Shown here piece after piece: positions 42,946 to 52,448 of a stretch of DNA of 64,000 nucleotides. The position numbers were made by a program, and so were the translations under genes. The DNA lies in contig JANNUS010000016.1 in NCBI GenBank assembly GCA_031395485.1, positions 62,001 to 126,000 on the forward strand, read 5' to 3'. The notes beneath the pieces were generated by a model. The model had not been told where the DNA came from and ran no database searches. It worked only from the letters and a program-made list of their open reading frames with translations. The first letter of the stretch is position 1. Each line of letters opens with the position of its first letter. The stretch is from UBA2336 sp031395485. GTDB lineage: Bacteria; Bacteroidota; Bacteroidia; Cytophagales; Cyclobacteriaceae.

Positions 42946-44241
42946 ATGAACTTTTATAGAAACCCGTCACCCGAAAGCTGGAAGTCTTTGTGTGAACGCC
43001 CACAACTAGAACTGGAATTTTTGGATGGCGTTGTCAAGAACATCCTGACAAGAGTACAACAGTCAGGAGATTTGGCGCTGCGAGAGCTCACTAAACAATT
43101 TGATAAGATTGACATACGTGAACTGCAGGTTTCAGAGCAGGAAATTGAGGATACCGAATCTATGCTATCCGATTCGCTGAAAACAGCAATTCAAACAGCA
43201 ACAAAGAATATTGAAAAGTTTCATGCGGCACAAAAAACCATGCCTTCAAAAATTGAAACTACTACAGGCGTTAGTTGTTGGCGAAAAGCAATAGCGATTA
43301 ACAAAGTAGGAATCTACATACCCGGTGGTACCGCTCCGCTATTTTCGACTGTGCTGATGTTAGGCATTCCCGCAAAACTTGCAGGCTGTAGTGAAGTGAT
43401 TCTATGCTCACCACCCGATAGTTCCGGAAATGTTCATCCTGCCATACTCTACGCAGCTAGATTAACAGGTGTCACAAAGATTTTCCGCGTTGGAGGCGCA
43501 CAAGCCATCGCGGCCATGGCCTATGGCACCGAAAGCATTCCGAAAGCCTTTAAAATATTTGGCCCTGGAAATCAATTTGTTACGAAAGCAAAACAACTGG
43601 TTAGCAACGAAGGTACAGCGATTGATTTGCCTGCTGGGCCTTCCGAGGTTTTGGTACTAGCGGATGAATCGGCAAACCCTTCGTTTATAGCAGCTGATCT
43701 ATTATCACAAGCTGAACATGGTACTGACAGTCAGGTAATGCTAGTAGTTACCGATGAATCGATCCTGGAGAAAGTTCAACGTGAAATTCAAAAACAAATC
43801 GTAACACTTCCCCGAAAGGAAATTGCAGAAAAAGCCTTGTTAAACAGCCGATCGATATACGTTGCTGACATGAATACAGCCGTTGACTTTATCAATAGTT
43901 ACGCGCCTGAACATCTGATCATCAACACCAAAAATGCTGATGAATTGGCTGAAAAAATCATCAATGCAGGCTCTGTGTTTATCGGTGATTATTCTCCTGA
44001 AGCAGTCGGTGATTATGCTTCCGGTACCAATCATACATTACCGACCAATGGATATGCAACAGCATACTCCGGAGTTTCGCTCGAAAGCTTTACCAAATAC
44101 ATAACGTTTCAAAAATTAACGGAGGCAGGCATTCAAAACCTTGGTCCGGTTGTGGAGATTATGGCTGAAGCCGAAGGATTGGAAGCACACAAGCGTGCGA
44201 TCAGCATACGCTTAAATCAACTTAGATTAACAGAACAATGA
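42946..44241 (+). CDS. hisD: Histidinol dehydrogenase
   Basis: Oxidises histidinol to histidine in two NAD-dependent steps. The 431-residue enzyme has 'GIYIPGGTAPLFSTVLMLGIPAKLAG', 'GGAQAIAAMAYGTESIP', 'AGPSEVLVLAD' and 'DLLSQAEHGTDSQ' with the conserved metal-binding Gln/His, plus 'APEHL' with the catalytic Glu-His near 325. Overlap of four bases with hisC. Confidence 0.96.
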   Translation: MNFYRNPSPESWKSLCERPQLELEFLDGVVKNILTRVQQSGDLALRELTKQFDKIDIRELQVSEQEIEDTESMLSDSLKTAIQTATKNIEKFHAAQKTMPSKIETTTGVSCWRKAIAINKVGIYIPGGTAPLFSTVLMLGIPAKLAGCSEVILCSPPDSSGNVHPAILYAARLTGVTKIFRVGGAQAIAAMAYGTESIPKAFKIFGPGNQFVTKAKQLVSNEGTAIDLPAGPSEVLVLADESANPSFIAADLLSQAEHGTDSQVMLVVTDESILEKVQREIQKQIVTLPRKEIAEKALLNSRSIYVADMNTAVDFINSYAPEHLIINTKNADELAEKIINAGSVFIGDYSPEAVGDYASGTNHTLPTNGYATAYSGVSLESFTKYITFQKLTEAGIQNLGPVVEIMAEAEGLEAHKRAISIRLNQLRLTEQ

Positions 44242-45263
44242 TTACCGATCTAATTCGAAAAAATATTTTACAACTAAAGCCATATTCAGCTGCGCGTGAT
44301 GAGTTTAAAGGTACAGCACAGGTGTTCCTAGATGCGAACGAAAATCCTTACGATACAGCTTATAACCGATATCCTGATCCATTGCAGGTAAAATTAAAAG
44401 AAAGCATAGCCCATCTGAAGGGAGTAAAAGCATTGGAAATATTTCTTGGCAACGGTAGCGATGAAGCAATCGATTTGCTCATCCGCGCATTCTGTGAGCC
44501 GAATCAGGATACAATCCTAATCACCGAACCCACGTATGGCATGTATTCGGTTTGTGCGGGTGTAAACAGTGTAGCGGTTGTATCTGCACCGCTTACGCCA
44601 GATTTTGAGATTGATCTTCCGTTAGTACTAAGCTCCATTACCTTTACTACCAAAATTATCTTTCTTTGCAGTCCCAATAATCCATCGGGAAATTTATTAG
44701 ATAAGGGAAAAATCGAACATATTATAAAACATTTCCATGGGCTCGTTGTGATTGATGAGGCGTACATTGATTTTGCAAATGATCTAGGATTTGCCCCTTC
44801 CCTATCGCAGTATTCAAATCTTGTTATACTCCAAACATTATCGAAAGCCTGGGGTTTAGCTGGACTACGGTTAGGTATGTGCTTTGCATCAGAAGAACTA
44901 ATTCAAGTTCTAACTAAAATAAAATACCCGTATAACATAAATACGGTTACTCAAGAACTAACGTATGCTTCATTAATGAATACAGAAAAGAAGGATGCTT
45001 GGATAGCAGAGATATTGACGGAACGTGAGAAACTACAGCAAGCATTGCTAAGCATCAAATCAGTTATAAAGGTCTATCCGTCTGACGCCAATTTTCTGTT
45101 AGTAAAAATGGTAAACGCCAAAAGTACTTATCACAATTTGATGAAGAAAGGTATCGTTGTACGTGATCGGTCATCGATAACGCAATGTGAGGATTGCTTA
45201 CGCATAACGATTGGAACACCTAACGAAAATCAAACACTCATTGAAGCTTTAAAGAATCTATGA
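44238..45263 (+). CDS. hisC: Histidinol-phosphate aminotransferase
   Basis: PLP enzyme that aminates imidazole-acetol phosphate. The 341-residue protein has 'DANENPYDTAYNRYPDP' (substrate site), 'GNGSDEAIDLLIRAFC', 'CSPNNPSGNLLDKG' and the PLP Lys in 'LSKAWGLAGLRLG' (about 205). Four-base overlaps with hisD and with hisB indicate translational coupling. Confidence 0.95.
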   Translation: MITDLIRKNILQLKPYSAARDEFKGTAQVFLDANENPYDTAYNRYPDPLQVKLKESIAHLKGVKALEIFLGNGSDEAIDLLIRAFCEPNQDTILITEPTYGMYSVCAGVNSVAVVSAPLTPDFEIDLPLVLSSITFTTKIIFLCSPNNPSGNLLDKGKIEHIIKHFHGLVVIDEAYIDFANDLGFAPSLSQYSNLVILQTLSKAWGLAGLRLGMCFASEELIQVLTKIKYPYNINTVTQELTYASLMNTEKKDAWIAEILTEREKLQQALLSIKSVIKVYPSDANFLLVKMVNAKSTYHNLMKKGIVVRDRSSITQCEDCLRITIGTPNENQTLIEALKNL

Positions 45264-46375
45264 AAAAAGTCCTTTTTATTGATCGCGATGGAACGCTCAT
45301 TCTGGAACCTGCCGATGAACAAATTGACAGTCTGGAGAAACTTGAATTCTATCCGGGAGTTTTTAGTTGGTTATCGAGAATTGCCAACGAAACAGACTAT
45401 GAATTAGTGATGATAACAAATCAGGATGGGCTTGGTACAGAAAGATTTCCTGAGAGTACGTTCTGGCCTGCACAAAATAAACTTATGAGCACGTTGCAAA
45501 ATGAAGGTATCCAGTTTACCGAAGTACTGATTGATCGCTCTTTTCCGCACGAAAATAAACCTACTCGCAAACCAGGCACAGGGTTACTTACAAAGTATCT
45601 TGCAGAAGGCTATGATCTGCAAAACTCGTACGTAATCGGTGATCGTATTACCGATGTTGAACTGGCGAAAAATATCGGAGCGAAGGCAATCCTGATAAAT
45701 GATGGAACACTATCAGATAAACTTAAAAGCGAAGGGCTTGAAAATTTCTGTTCCCGTATTACAATTTCGTGGGAGGATATTTATACATTTCTTTCAACGT
45801 CATCACGAACAGCCATTGTCAAAAGAGTCACCAAAGAAACAGACATACTGGTTCATGTTAATCTGGACGGCACAGGGAAATCAAAAATCAATACAGGGCT
45901 TGCCTTTTTTGATCATATGCTCGATCAACTTTCGCGTCATGGAAATATTGATCTCGAAATTCAGACGAAAGGTGATTTACACATTGATGAACACCATACC
46001 ATTGAAGATACAGCATTAGCCCTCGGAGAAGCTTTTCTAAAAGCGTTGGGGAATAAACGAGGTATTGAACGTTATGGATTTTGCTTACCCATGGACGATT
46101 GCCTTGCACAAGTGGCGCTAGATTTTGGCGGCCGACCGTGGCTCGTGTGGAAAGCAGATTTTAAACGTGAAAAAATTGGAGAGATGCCAACGGAAATGTT
46201 CTTGCATTTCTTTAAATCATTTTCGGATACCGCAAAATGTAACTTAAATATTCAAGCTGACGGAACAAACGAACATCATAAAATTGAAGCTATATTTAAA
46301 GCATTTGCGAAAGCAGTTAAGATGTCTGTGAAACGTGAGGGAAATCAACTACCCACAACCAAAGGAACGCTCTAA
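45260..46375 (+). CDS. hisB: Bifunctional histidinol-phosphatase/imidazoleglycerol-phosphate dehydratase
   Basis: Catalyses two steps of the pathway. Residues 1 to about 165 form the HAD phosphatase (FIDRDGTLI with the nucleophilic Asp, 'MITNQDGLGTERFP', 'GDRITDVELAKNIGAKAI'). Residues about 180-371 form the dehydratase with manganese motifs 'DEHHTIEDTALALGEA' and 'TNEHHKIEAIFKAFAKA'. The fused form occurs in gammaproteobacteria and Bacteroidota. The stop overlaps the hisH ATG by one base. Confidence 0.96.
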   Translation: MKKVLFIDRDGTLILEPADEQIDSLEKLEFYPGVFSWLSRIANETDYELVMITNQDGLGTERFPESTFWPAQNKLMSTLQNEGIQFTEVLIDRSFPHENKPTRKPGTGLLTKYLAEGYDLQNSYVIGDRITDVELAKNIGAKAILINDGTLSDKLKSEGLENFCSRITISWEDIYTFLSTSSRTAIVKRVTKETDILVHVNLDGTGKSKINTGLAFFDHMLDQLSRHGNIDLEIQTKGDLHIDEHHTIEDTALALGEAFLKALGNKRGIERYGFCLPMDDCLAQVALDFGGRPWLVWKADFKREKIGEMPTEMFLHFFKSFSDTAKCNLNIQADGTNEHHKIEAIFKAFAKAVKMSVKREGNQLPTTKGTL

Positions 46376-46959
46376 TGCAGGTAGCAATCATTAAATATAA
46401 TGCCGGAAATATTCAATCGGTTTCATATGCCTTAGAAAGATTAGGCGTTGACTTCATCATTACCGATCAGGTTGATGAAATACGCGGGGCTGATAAAGTA
46501 ATTTTCCCAGGTGTAGGGGAAGCGAGTACCACCATGCGCTATTTAAAATCAAAAAAATTAGACGAAGTAATTGTTAGCCTGAAGCAACCGCTACTGGGAA
46601 TTTGTCTTGGGATGCAACTGATGTGTCGGTATTCACAAGAAAATGATACAAGTTGTTTAGGTATTTTCGATGAAGATGCGACTAAATTTATCCCCACCAC
46701 CGAAATGAAAGTTCCGCACACGGGATGGAACCAATTAACAGCTACGAATGGTTGGCTGGATGACTTAGGTGATAATCGAAATATGTATTTCGTACATAGT
46801 TTTTATGTGCCCGTTAATGTGCATACAACAGCCACTACTAATTATGGAGTTAATTTTAGTGCAGCGATGAGAAAAAATAATTTCTACGCTGTACAATTTC
46901 ATCCCGAAAAATCTGCAGAAGCAGGAGAAAGAATATTGAGCAAATTTCTGAACGTATGA
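46375..46959 (+). CDS. hisH: Imidazole glycerol phosphate synthase, glutaminase subunit
   Basis: Supplies ammonia to HisF. The 194-residue class I amidotransferase has the nucleophile in GICLGMQLMC (Cys near 77) and the His/Glu pair in 'VQFHPEKSAEAG' near 178. The oxyanion-strand 'KVIFPGVGEASTTM' is also typical of HisH. It overlaps hisA by four bases and has one base in common with hisB. Confidence 0.95.
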   Translation: MQVAIIKYNAGNIQSVSYALERLGVDFIITDQVDEIRGADKVIFPGVGEASTTMRYLKSKKLDEVIVSLKQPLLGICLGMQLMCRYSQENDTSCLGIFDEDATKFIPTTEMKVPHTGWNQLTATNGWLDDLGDNRNMYFVHSFYVPVNVHTTATTNYGVNFSAAMRKNNFYAVQFHPEKSAEAGERILSKFLNV

Positions 46960-47669
46960 GAATCATACCTGCTATTGATATCCTGAAAGGTAAATGTGTT
47001 CGGTTAACGCAGGGTGATTTCGGGAAGGTTAAAATTTACAATGAAGATCCGCTGGAAGTAGCCTTACAATTTCAGGATGCTGATTTAGAATATTTGCACG
47101 TGGTTGACCTGGAGGGTGCGAAGAAAGGAAAAATTGTAAACTGGGATGTTATCATTGAATTACAGGAAAAAACAGCGCTTCAAATCGACTTTGGAGGAGG
47201 TGTTAAAACTGAAGAAGATGTAGAGCGACTCCTTGCGTTAGATATTAATCAAATCAATATTGGAAGTCTAGCGATTACCGAACCTGAAAAGTTTACCCGC
47301 TGGCTTGACCTATACGGTGCCGAAAATTTTATTTTAAGTGCGGATGTTCGCAATGAATACTTGATGATAAATGGATGGCTGGAGTCGACAGGTCTACGCC
47401 TATTCGATTTAGTTGATCAATATACGCAACTTGGTCTTGAGCATATAACATGCACCGATATTAGTATGGACGGAATGCTGAGCGGTCCAAATTTTGGGCT
47501 TTATAAAAAATTAAAGTCACGTTTTCCAAATTTAAAAATTACGGCAAGCGGAGGCGTTACATCGCTGGATGACCTAAGAGCCTTGAAATCGCTTTCCCTT
47601 GATGGCGCAATCATTGGTAAAGCCTTGTATGAGCAAAAAATTAAGTTAGAAGATTTAAAATCTATTTAG
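46956..47669 (+). CDS. hisA: ProFAR isomerase
   Basis: Isomerises ProFAR to PRFAR; a TIM barrel of 237 residues. The catalytic Asp is in 'IPAIDILKGKCVRL' (D8), a phosphate loop is 'IDFGGGVKTEEDVERLL', and the second half repeats it with 'CTDISMDGMLSGPN' and 'ITASGGVTSLDDLRAL'. The half-barrel repeat shows its relation to HisF, which follows with a one-base overlap. Confidence 0.95.
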   Translation: MRIIPAIDILKGKCVRLTQGDFGKVKIYNEDPLEVALQFQDADLEYLHVVDLEGAKKGKIVNWDVIIELQEKTALQIDFGGGVKTEEDVERLLALDINQINIGSLAITEPEKFTRWLDLYGAENFILSADVRNEYLMINGWLESTGLRLFDLVDQYTQLGLEHITCTDISMDGMLSGPNFGLYKKLKSRFPNLKITASGGVTSLDDLRALKSLSLDGAIIGKALYEQKIKLEDLKSI

Positions 47670-48424
47670 TGCTAACAAAAAGAATCATACCCTGTTTAGA
47701 TATTAAGGACGGACGAACCGTTAAAGGTATAAATTTTGTAAACATTCGAGACGCTGGCGATCCGGTTGAACTTGCAGCTCTTTACGCACAACAAGGTGCA
47801 GACGAACTCGTACTATTAGATATATCGGCTACTGTTGAAGAACGAAAAACTTTCGCAGAGTTAGTACAGAAAATTGCGAAACATATTAACATTCCTTTTA
47901 CCGTGGGCGGAGGAATAAGCAGTGTGAACGATGTGGCGCCCTTGCTAGAGGCTGGTGCAGACAAAGTGAGCATCAATTCAGCCGCTGTTAGGAATCCTGA
48001 ACTCATTAATGAACTGGCGAAAGCTTTTGGTTCGCAATGTATCGTATTAGCGATTGACGCGCGAAAGCACGATAATCAATGGGCTGTACACACACATGGA
48101 GGTAAAATCGCAACAAGCAAAAAATTATTCTCCTGGGCGAAGGAAGGTCAGGAACGAGGTGCAGGTGAAATTCTATTTACCAGCATGGATCATGATGGAA
48201 CAAAAAATGGATTTGCTGTGGATACACTCTCTAAACTTCACGCTTTATTAACAATACCCATTATCGCATCTGGTGGAGCTGGAAATCCTGGTCATTTTAT
48301 GGATGCTTTTATTTTGGGAAAAGCCGATGCAGCCTTGGCTGCCAGTGTATTTCACTTTGGTGAAATAAAGATACCCGAACTAAAAACCTTTCTGGCCGGC
48401 AAAGGAATTGCCATTCGTATATAA
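47669..48424 (+). CDS. hisF: Imidazole glycerol phosphate synthase, cyclase subunit
   Basis: Uses ammonia from HisH to make imidazole glycerol phosphate and AICAR. The 251-residue TIM barrel has 'RIIPCLDIKDGRTVKGINF' (catalytic Asp11), 'PFTVGGGISSVNDV', 'LFTSMDHDGTKNGF' (second Asp) and 'IIASGGAGNPGHF'. The start is GTG at 47669 in a TAGTG overlap with hisA; this is the only start that gives the family N-terminus. Confidence 0.96.
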   Translation: MLTKRIIPCLDIKDGRTVKGINFVNIRDAGDPVELAALYAQQGADELVLLDISATVEERKTFAELVQKIAKHINIPFTVGGGISSVNDVAPLLEAGADKVSINSAAVRNPELINELAKAFGSQCIVLAIDARKHDNQWAVHTHGGKIATSKKLFSWAKEGQERGAGEILFTSMDHDGTKNGFAVDTLSKLHALLTIPIIASGGAGNPGHFMDAFILGKADAALAASVFHFGEIKIPELKTFLAGKGIAIRI

Positions 48425-48434
48425 TTATCGACCC

Positions 48435-49037
48435 ATGAAAAATTCAATTAACTTTTCAAAACTAAATGGTTTAGTCCCGTGTGTTGTGCAAGATGCAATC
48501 ACGCGTGTGGTCTTGATGTTGGGGTTTATGAATGAAGAAGCTTATCAGAAAACCATTACTGAAAAAAGGGTAACATTCTATAGTCGTAGTAAAGCAAGAC
48601 TTTGGACGAAAGGGGAAACTTCCGGTAACATACTAGAGGTAGTGGAAATTATTCCAGACTGCGATAATGATACCCTGCTAATAAAAGCCAATCCAAAAGG
48701 CCCAGTTTGTCATACAGGTTCAGATACTTGCTTTAATGAAAAAAATAGTGACTGGGGCTTAACTTCATTGGAGAATATCATAACAGATCGTAAAATAAAC
48801 CCCAAGCCAGATTCCTATACAACCAGTCTATTTCAATCAGAGGTTAATAAAGTTGCTCAAAAACTTGGCGAGGAGGCTATAGAATTGGTTATTGAAGCAA
48901 AAGATAATAATAAAGAACTCTTCCTGAATGAAGCTGCCGATTTAATGTTCCACTATTTGGTATTACTCCAATATAAAAATTACTCCTTGCACGATGTGGT
49001 AGAAATACTAAAGAAAAGGCACAGCGATAGCGAATAA
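48435..49037 (+). CDS. hisI: Bifunctional phosphoribosyl-AMP cyclohydrolase/phosphoribosyl-ATP pyrophosphatase
   Basis: Steps two and three of the pathway (HisIE). The 200-residue protein has the cyclohydrolase domain (to about 115) with 'TFYSRSKARLWTKGETSGN', 'DCDNDTLLIKANPKGPVCHTGSDTC' zinc ligands, and the pyrophosphatase domain with 'VNKVAQKLGEEAIELVIEAK' and 'EAADLMFHYLVLL'. ATG 48435 is used. Last gene of the operon; all steps from PRPP and ATP to histidine are now covered. Confidence 0.95.
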   Translation: MKNSINFSKLNGLVPCVVQDAITRVVLMLGFMNEEAYQKTITEKRVTFYSRSKARLWTKGETSGNILEVVEIIPDCDNDTLLIKANPKGPVCHTGSDTCFNEKNSDWGLTSLENIITDRKINPKPDSYTTSLFQSEVNKVAQKLGEEAIELVIEAKDNNKELFLNEAADLMFHYLVLLQYKNYSLHDVVEILKKRHSDSE

Positions 49038-49156
49038 TAGATGATTCAAGGGTCTTAAAATTTATTCCCATCAGGCAGAATGTCGCTCACCTTACAGCTT
49101 CATTTAAAATATTTACCTTATTTGTATCAGCGTAATTCATAACCCAATTTATTCGC

Positions 49157-49846
49157 ATGAAATTACAAGACACAACATTATTTGAGGGTAATCCATTTGT
49201 TAGACATACGAGTGAGGTTTATCCTATTCAAGAAATTATTACCCGAAGCCATAGTTTTTTTGAGCATATGGAAAAGCGAAGGTCGGTCAGAGCCTTCTCG
49301 AATAAACCTTTTCCAAAAGAAATTATTAACAACCTTGTACAAACCGCTTCAACGGCACCCTCGGGTGCGCATAAACAACCGTGGACATTTTGCATAGTTT
49401 CAGATGCATCCATAAAGTCAAGAATACGAGTGGCCGCTGAAAAAGAAGAATTTAAAAGTTATCAAGGCAGAATGAGCGAAGAGTGGATTGAAGACTTAAA
49501 ACCCCTGGGCACAGATTGGAAAAAACCATTCTTGGAAATAGCACCGTACTTAATAATTGTTTTCAAGAAAGCATACGATGTAAAGCCCGATGGCACGAAG
49601 CGCAACAATTACTATGTAAATGAATCGGTTGGTATAGCCTGTGGTTTTTTACTTGCAGCCATTCATAATGCTGGCTTAGTGGCGCTAACCCATACTCCAA
49701 GCCCGATGAATTTTCTTAGCAAAATTTTGAATCGGCCCGAAAATGAAAGACCCTATTTGCTAATACCTGTGGGACTGCCAGCAAACGAAACCTTTGTACC
49801 GCAACTTGAGCGGAAAACGCTTTCCGAAATAGCTGCTTACTACTGA
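49157..49846 (+). CDS. Nitroreductase-family flavoenzyme, iodotyrosine deiodinase-like
   Basis: FMN enzyme of 229 residues. 'MEKRRSVRAFSNKPFP' (38-53) binds FMN phosphate and 'ASTAPSGAHKQPWTF' is the next loop. 'EEFKSYQGRMSEEWIEDL' supplies Glu98 and Tyr102 and 'TDWKKPFL' Lys123, the three substrate-contacting residues of iodotyrosine deiodinase. This trio distinguishes the IYD branch from other nitroreductases. Bacterial homologues can dehalogenate tyrosines, but the natural substrate here is unknown. Confidence 0.85.
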   Translation: MKLQDTTLFEGNPFVRHTSEVYPIQEIITRSHSFFEHMEKRRSVRAFSNKPFPKEIINNLVQTASTAPSGAHKQPWTFCIVSDASIKSRIRVAAEKEEFKSYQGRMSEEWIEDLKPLGTDWKKPFLEIAPYLIIVFKKAYDVKPDGTKRNNYYVNESVGIACGFLLAAIHNAGLVALTHTPSPMNFLSKILNRPENERPYLLIPVGLPANETFVPQLERKTLSEIAAYY

Positions 49847-49872
49847 GCAACAATAGGAATCCATTGCAATCC

Positions 49873-51348
49873 CTAAAAAGTAATATCAACGTACTCTCCT
49901 TTTATACGCGAACGACAAGACAGCTTTCCCTTTAGCGCATGCGGCTTAAAAAGCGATGTGCCTAAAAGCATCCGAACACACTCTTGAATTCCTTCGGTAA
50001 TGGATGGATGCGGATGGACACATTCGGCTAACTCCTCAATACCTTTATCCATCGATATAAGCAATGCTACAGCCTGAATGGCACTTGATGCATGATTCCC
50101 CACTACTTTCAATCCGAGTATTTTCATGTGATCATCATTGGTGACCAATAGCTTTATAAATCCCTGTGTATTACGTTTTGCAATCGCACGCGCAATACAA
50201 CTATAATCTACCGTTACTACTTTATAATCAATTCCTTTTTCAAATGCCTGTGTTTCATTTAATCCAACACCTGCTACTTCGGGGTTAAGAAACATAATGG
50301 TACTGATGTTTTCGTACACCAATTTACGGTCTGGCTTTCCAAATATTTTTTCAACGGCATACCGACCTTCGAGTTCACCAACATTAACTAACGAAATATC
50401 AGCTGTTATGTCACCTACCGCATAAATATTTGAAACATTTGTTTGGGTGTCATTGTCTTCAATTCCGCGTTTCGAAATGTGAATTTCAACCTGTCCATCC
50501 TCCCATAAATCTTCGTAGTTTGGAATACGCCCCACAGAAACCAATGCCTTCTCTACATTAAAGATTTCCTTCGCACCATCATTATATTCTAACTCATACT
50601 CTACTCTGTTATTCTTTACTTCCATTCGAACGAGCCTCGAATTGCGATGAATGAGCACACCGCTATTCTCCATATTTCGTTCAATTACTTTCACTACATC
50701 CTCATCCTCAAAAGGAAGAATACGGTCGCCTTTATCGATAAGATGAACTTTTGATTTTCCAAAGCCAGAAAATATAGTAGCAAACTCACAACCAATAACT
50801 CCCGCACCAACAATCACCATACTTTCGGGAAAATCCTCCATGTTTTCTATCCCGTCACTCGTCATTACAATTTTCTCGTCAATAGGAATCTCGGGCAATG
50901 GACGTGGCCTGCTGCCGGTTGCAAGAATAACAAACTCCGTTGACACAACTTCGCGATCATAACCATTGGTGATCTCTACCTCATGTTGGTTGAGAAGCTT
51001 GGCAGTTCCGAATTTAAATGTAAGCAGCTTTGACATCCGCAAAAAATCCATGTGCTCTTTCAGCATCGTCATTCGCTCTTCCACCGCTTTACGAACCTCC
51101 CCTTGAATTTCTTTATAAGCCACACCGGGCGCCTTTATATTATATCGCTTAAGATTTTTGCGAAACCCTGCAGCTTCTCGCGAAAGTTCCCACCAGGTTT
51201 TTGAAGAAAGTGCTCCGTTCATAACGCCTGCACCCCCTACTTCGCCTTTTTCAATTAACAAGACTTTCTTTTTAAAATCAAGTGCGCGCATAGCTGCTGC
51301 ATAACCCGATGGGCCGGCACCAATAACAATGAGATCAAATTTTTCCAT
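49873..51348 (-). CDS. Pyridine nucleotide-disulfide oxidoreductase homologue lacking the redox cysteines
   Basis: FAD/NAD(P) oxidoreductase of 491 residues related to dihydrolipoamide dehydrogenase. FAD loop GAGPSGYAAA (10-19), NAD loop GAGVIGCEFA, second FAD motif 'IYAVGDITADISLVNVGELEGR'. The catalytic CxxxxC that should follow GG at 38-39 is replaced by G41 and A46 (GGAGVMNGALSSK). The C-terminal His447-Glu452 pair (HPHPSITE) is kept. It cannot act as a normal disulfide reductase; transhydrogenase-type or NADH oxidase activity is possible. Confidence 0.87.
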   Translation of the reverse strand: MEKFDLIVIGAGPSGYAAAMRALDFKKKVLLIEKGEVGGAGVMNGALSSKTWWELSREAAGFRKNLKRYNIKAPGVAYKEIQGEVRKAVEERMTMLKEHMDFLRMSKLLTFKFGTAKLLNQHEVEITNGYDREVVSTEFVILATGSRPRPLPEIPIDEKIVMTSDGIENMEDFPESMVIVGAGVIGCEFATIFSGFGKSKVHLIDKGDRILPFEDEDVVKVIERNMENSGVLIHRNSRLVRMEVKNNRVEYELEYNDGAKEIFNVEKALVSVGRIPNYEDLWEDGQVEIHISKRGIEDNDTQTNVSNIYAVGDITADISLVNVGELEGRYAVEKIFGKPDRKLVYENISTIMFLNPEVAGVGLNETQAFEKGIDYKVVTVDYSCIARAIAKRNTQGFIKLLVTNDDHMKILGLKVVGNHASSAIQAVALLISMDKGIEELAECVHPHPSITEGIQECVRMLLGTSLFKPHALKGKLSCRSRIKGEYVDITF

Positions 51349-51458
51349 TCTAAAGCCAATAACTATTTTAGTAAAGATACTTGCAGCCTCCGAAAAAAAA
51401 TAGAGATATTTAAAAAAGCAACGAATTAATTCACCCGATACTTTCTAAGAAATACGAT

Positions 51459-52388
51459 TCAATTTGCTTTATTGAAAATCCCAGCAACCATACATCGCAC
51501 GCTGCCGCCCCCATACTGCTCAATCGTACCGATCGACAACGGTATTGGCTCAGCATGCCTGCTGATTACATTAAGCTGACCGGGCAATAGCGAATGAAAC
51601 GCTTTCTCGGAAATCAACACCACATGCTCATCCGATCGGGTGAGTACCTCAATCATATTACCAGCAAAAGATCGCATTTGTTGGTAACTAATAGCCACCA
51701 CTGTATGCTGTGTCTCATGTAACATCTGTAATAGTATCTCTTGATCTTCGTCTTTTTTAATGGCATCCAGGCAGACAACAGCAAAGTTTGTCGCGATACA
51801 CATCAATACATTCGTGTGATAGATCGGCTGACTTGTTTCATCAACTGCATCAAACAATATAGGTTTAAACCGTAATCGCTTACAAAGATCAATAAATACA
51901 GGTTCATGTGTTCTGGGTGATCGGCATGCATATGCGATTTGATTTTGATAATCGAATACCACACTCCCGGTGCCTTCTAAAAACTGATTTTTCTTTTCAT
52001 AGTCAGAAAAATCCAGTATTTCACTAACCTTAAATTTAGATTTAATATGATCAATAACCGGTATAGCGCGTTCTAACCTTCTATTCTGAGCCATCATAGG
52101 GTAGAGAATAATTTTTCCATCATCATGAAACGAAATCCAATTATTCGGAAAAATTGCGTCCGGTTTATGTGCGTCCATCGTATCCTCTACAACAATCACG
52201 TCAACGTCATGCGCAGTGAGTGTATCAACCATCGTGGTAAACTCAGCTAATGCTTTGGCAGAAACCGTTAGGGCTTTTTCTGTATTCCTATCTTGTTGAA
52301 AAGCATTCGTAAATGATGTCTGCGAATTAAACCCAAATGATGCTGGACGCACCATTAGCACACTTGAGGGGGCTTGTGATAACTTCAT
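51459..52388 (-). CDS. CtlX-like amidinotransferase/citrulline-utilisation hydrolase
   Basis: A 309-residue protein of the guanidino-group modifying fold (arginine deiminase/amidinotransferase). 'SSVLMVRPASFGFNSQTSFTNAFQQ' at the start, 'EDTMDAHKPDAIFPNNWISFHDDG' (Asp site), 'YHTNVLMCIATNFAVVCLD' (catalytic His) and the C-terminal 'YGGGSVRCMVAGIF' with catalytic Cys are present. I choose ATG 52388 instead of 52436, because the latter leaves only 12 bases to the divergent start. Citrulline use is a family-based guess. Confidence 0.83.
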   Translation of the reverse strand: MKLSQAPSSVLMVRPASFGFNSQTSFTNAFQQDRNTEKALTVSAKALAEFTTMVDTLTAHDVDVIVVEDTMDAHKPDAIFPNNWISFHDDGKIILYPMMAQNRRLERAIPVIDHIKSKFKVSEILDFSDYEKKNQFLEGTGSVVFDYQNQIAYACRSPRTHEPVFIDLCKRLRFKPILFDAVDETSQPIYHTNVLMCIATNFAVVCLDAIKKDEDQEILLQMLHETQHTVVAISYQQMRSFAGNMIEVLTRSDEHVVLISEKAFHSLLPGQLNVISRHAEPIPLSIGTIEQYGGGSVRCMVAGIFNKAN

Positions 52389-52448
52389 ACCGAAAGTTAT
52401 ATTATTAATAATAGAGTTGAGTAGTTTTGAATTCATTAACTTCCAACT

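Noticed and set aside
52389..52436. Longer N-terminus for the CtlX-like protein
   Set aside because: It would leave only 12 bases to the divergent PAP2 start, and the extra residues are not like the family.
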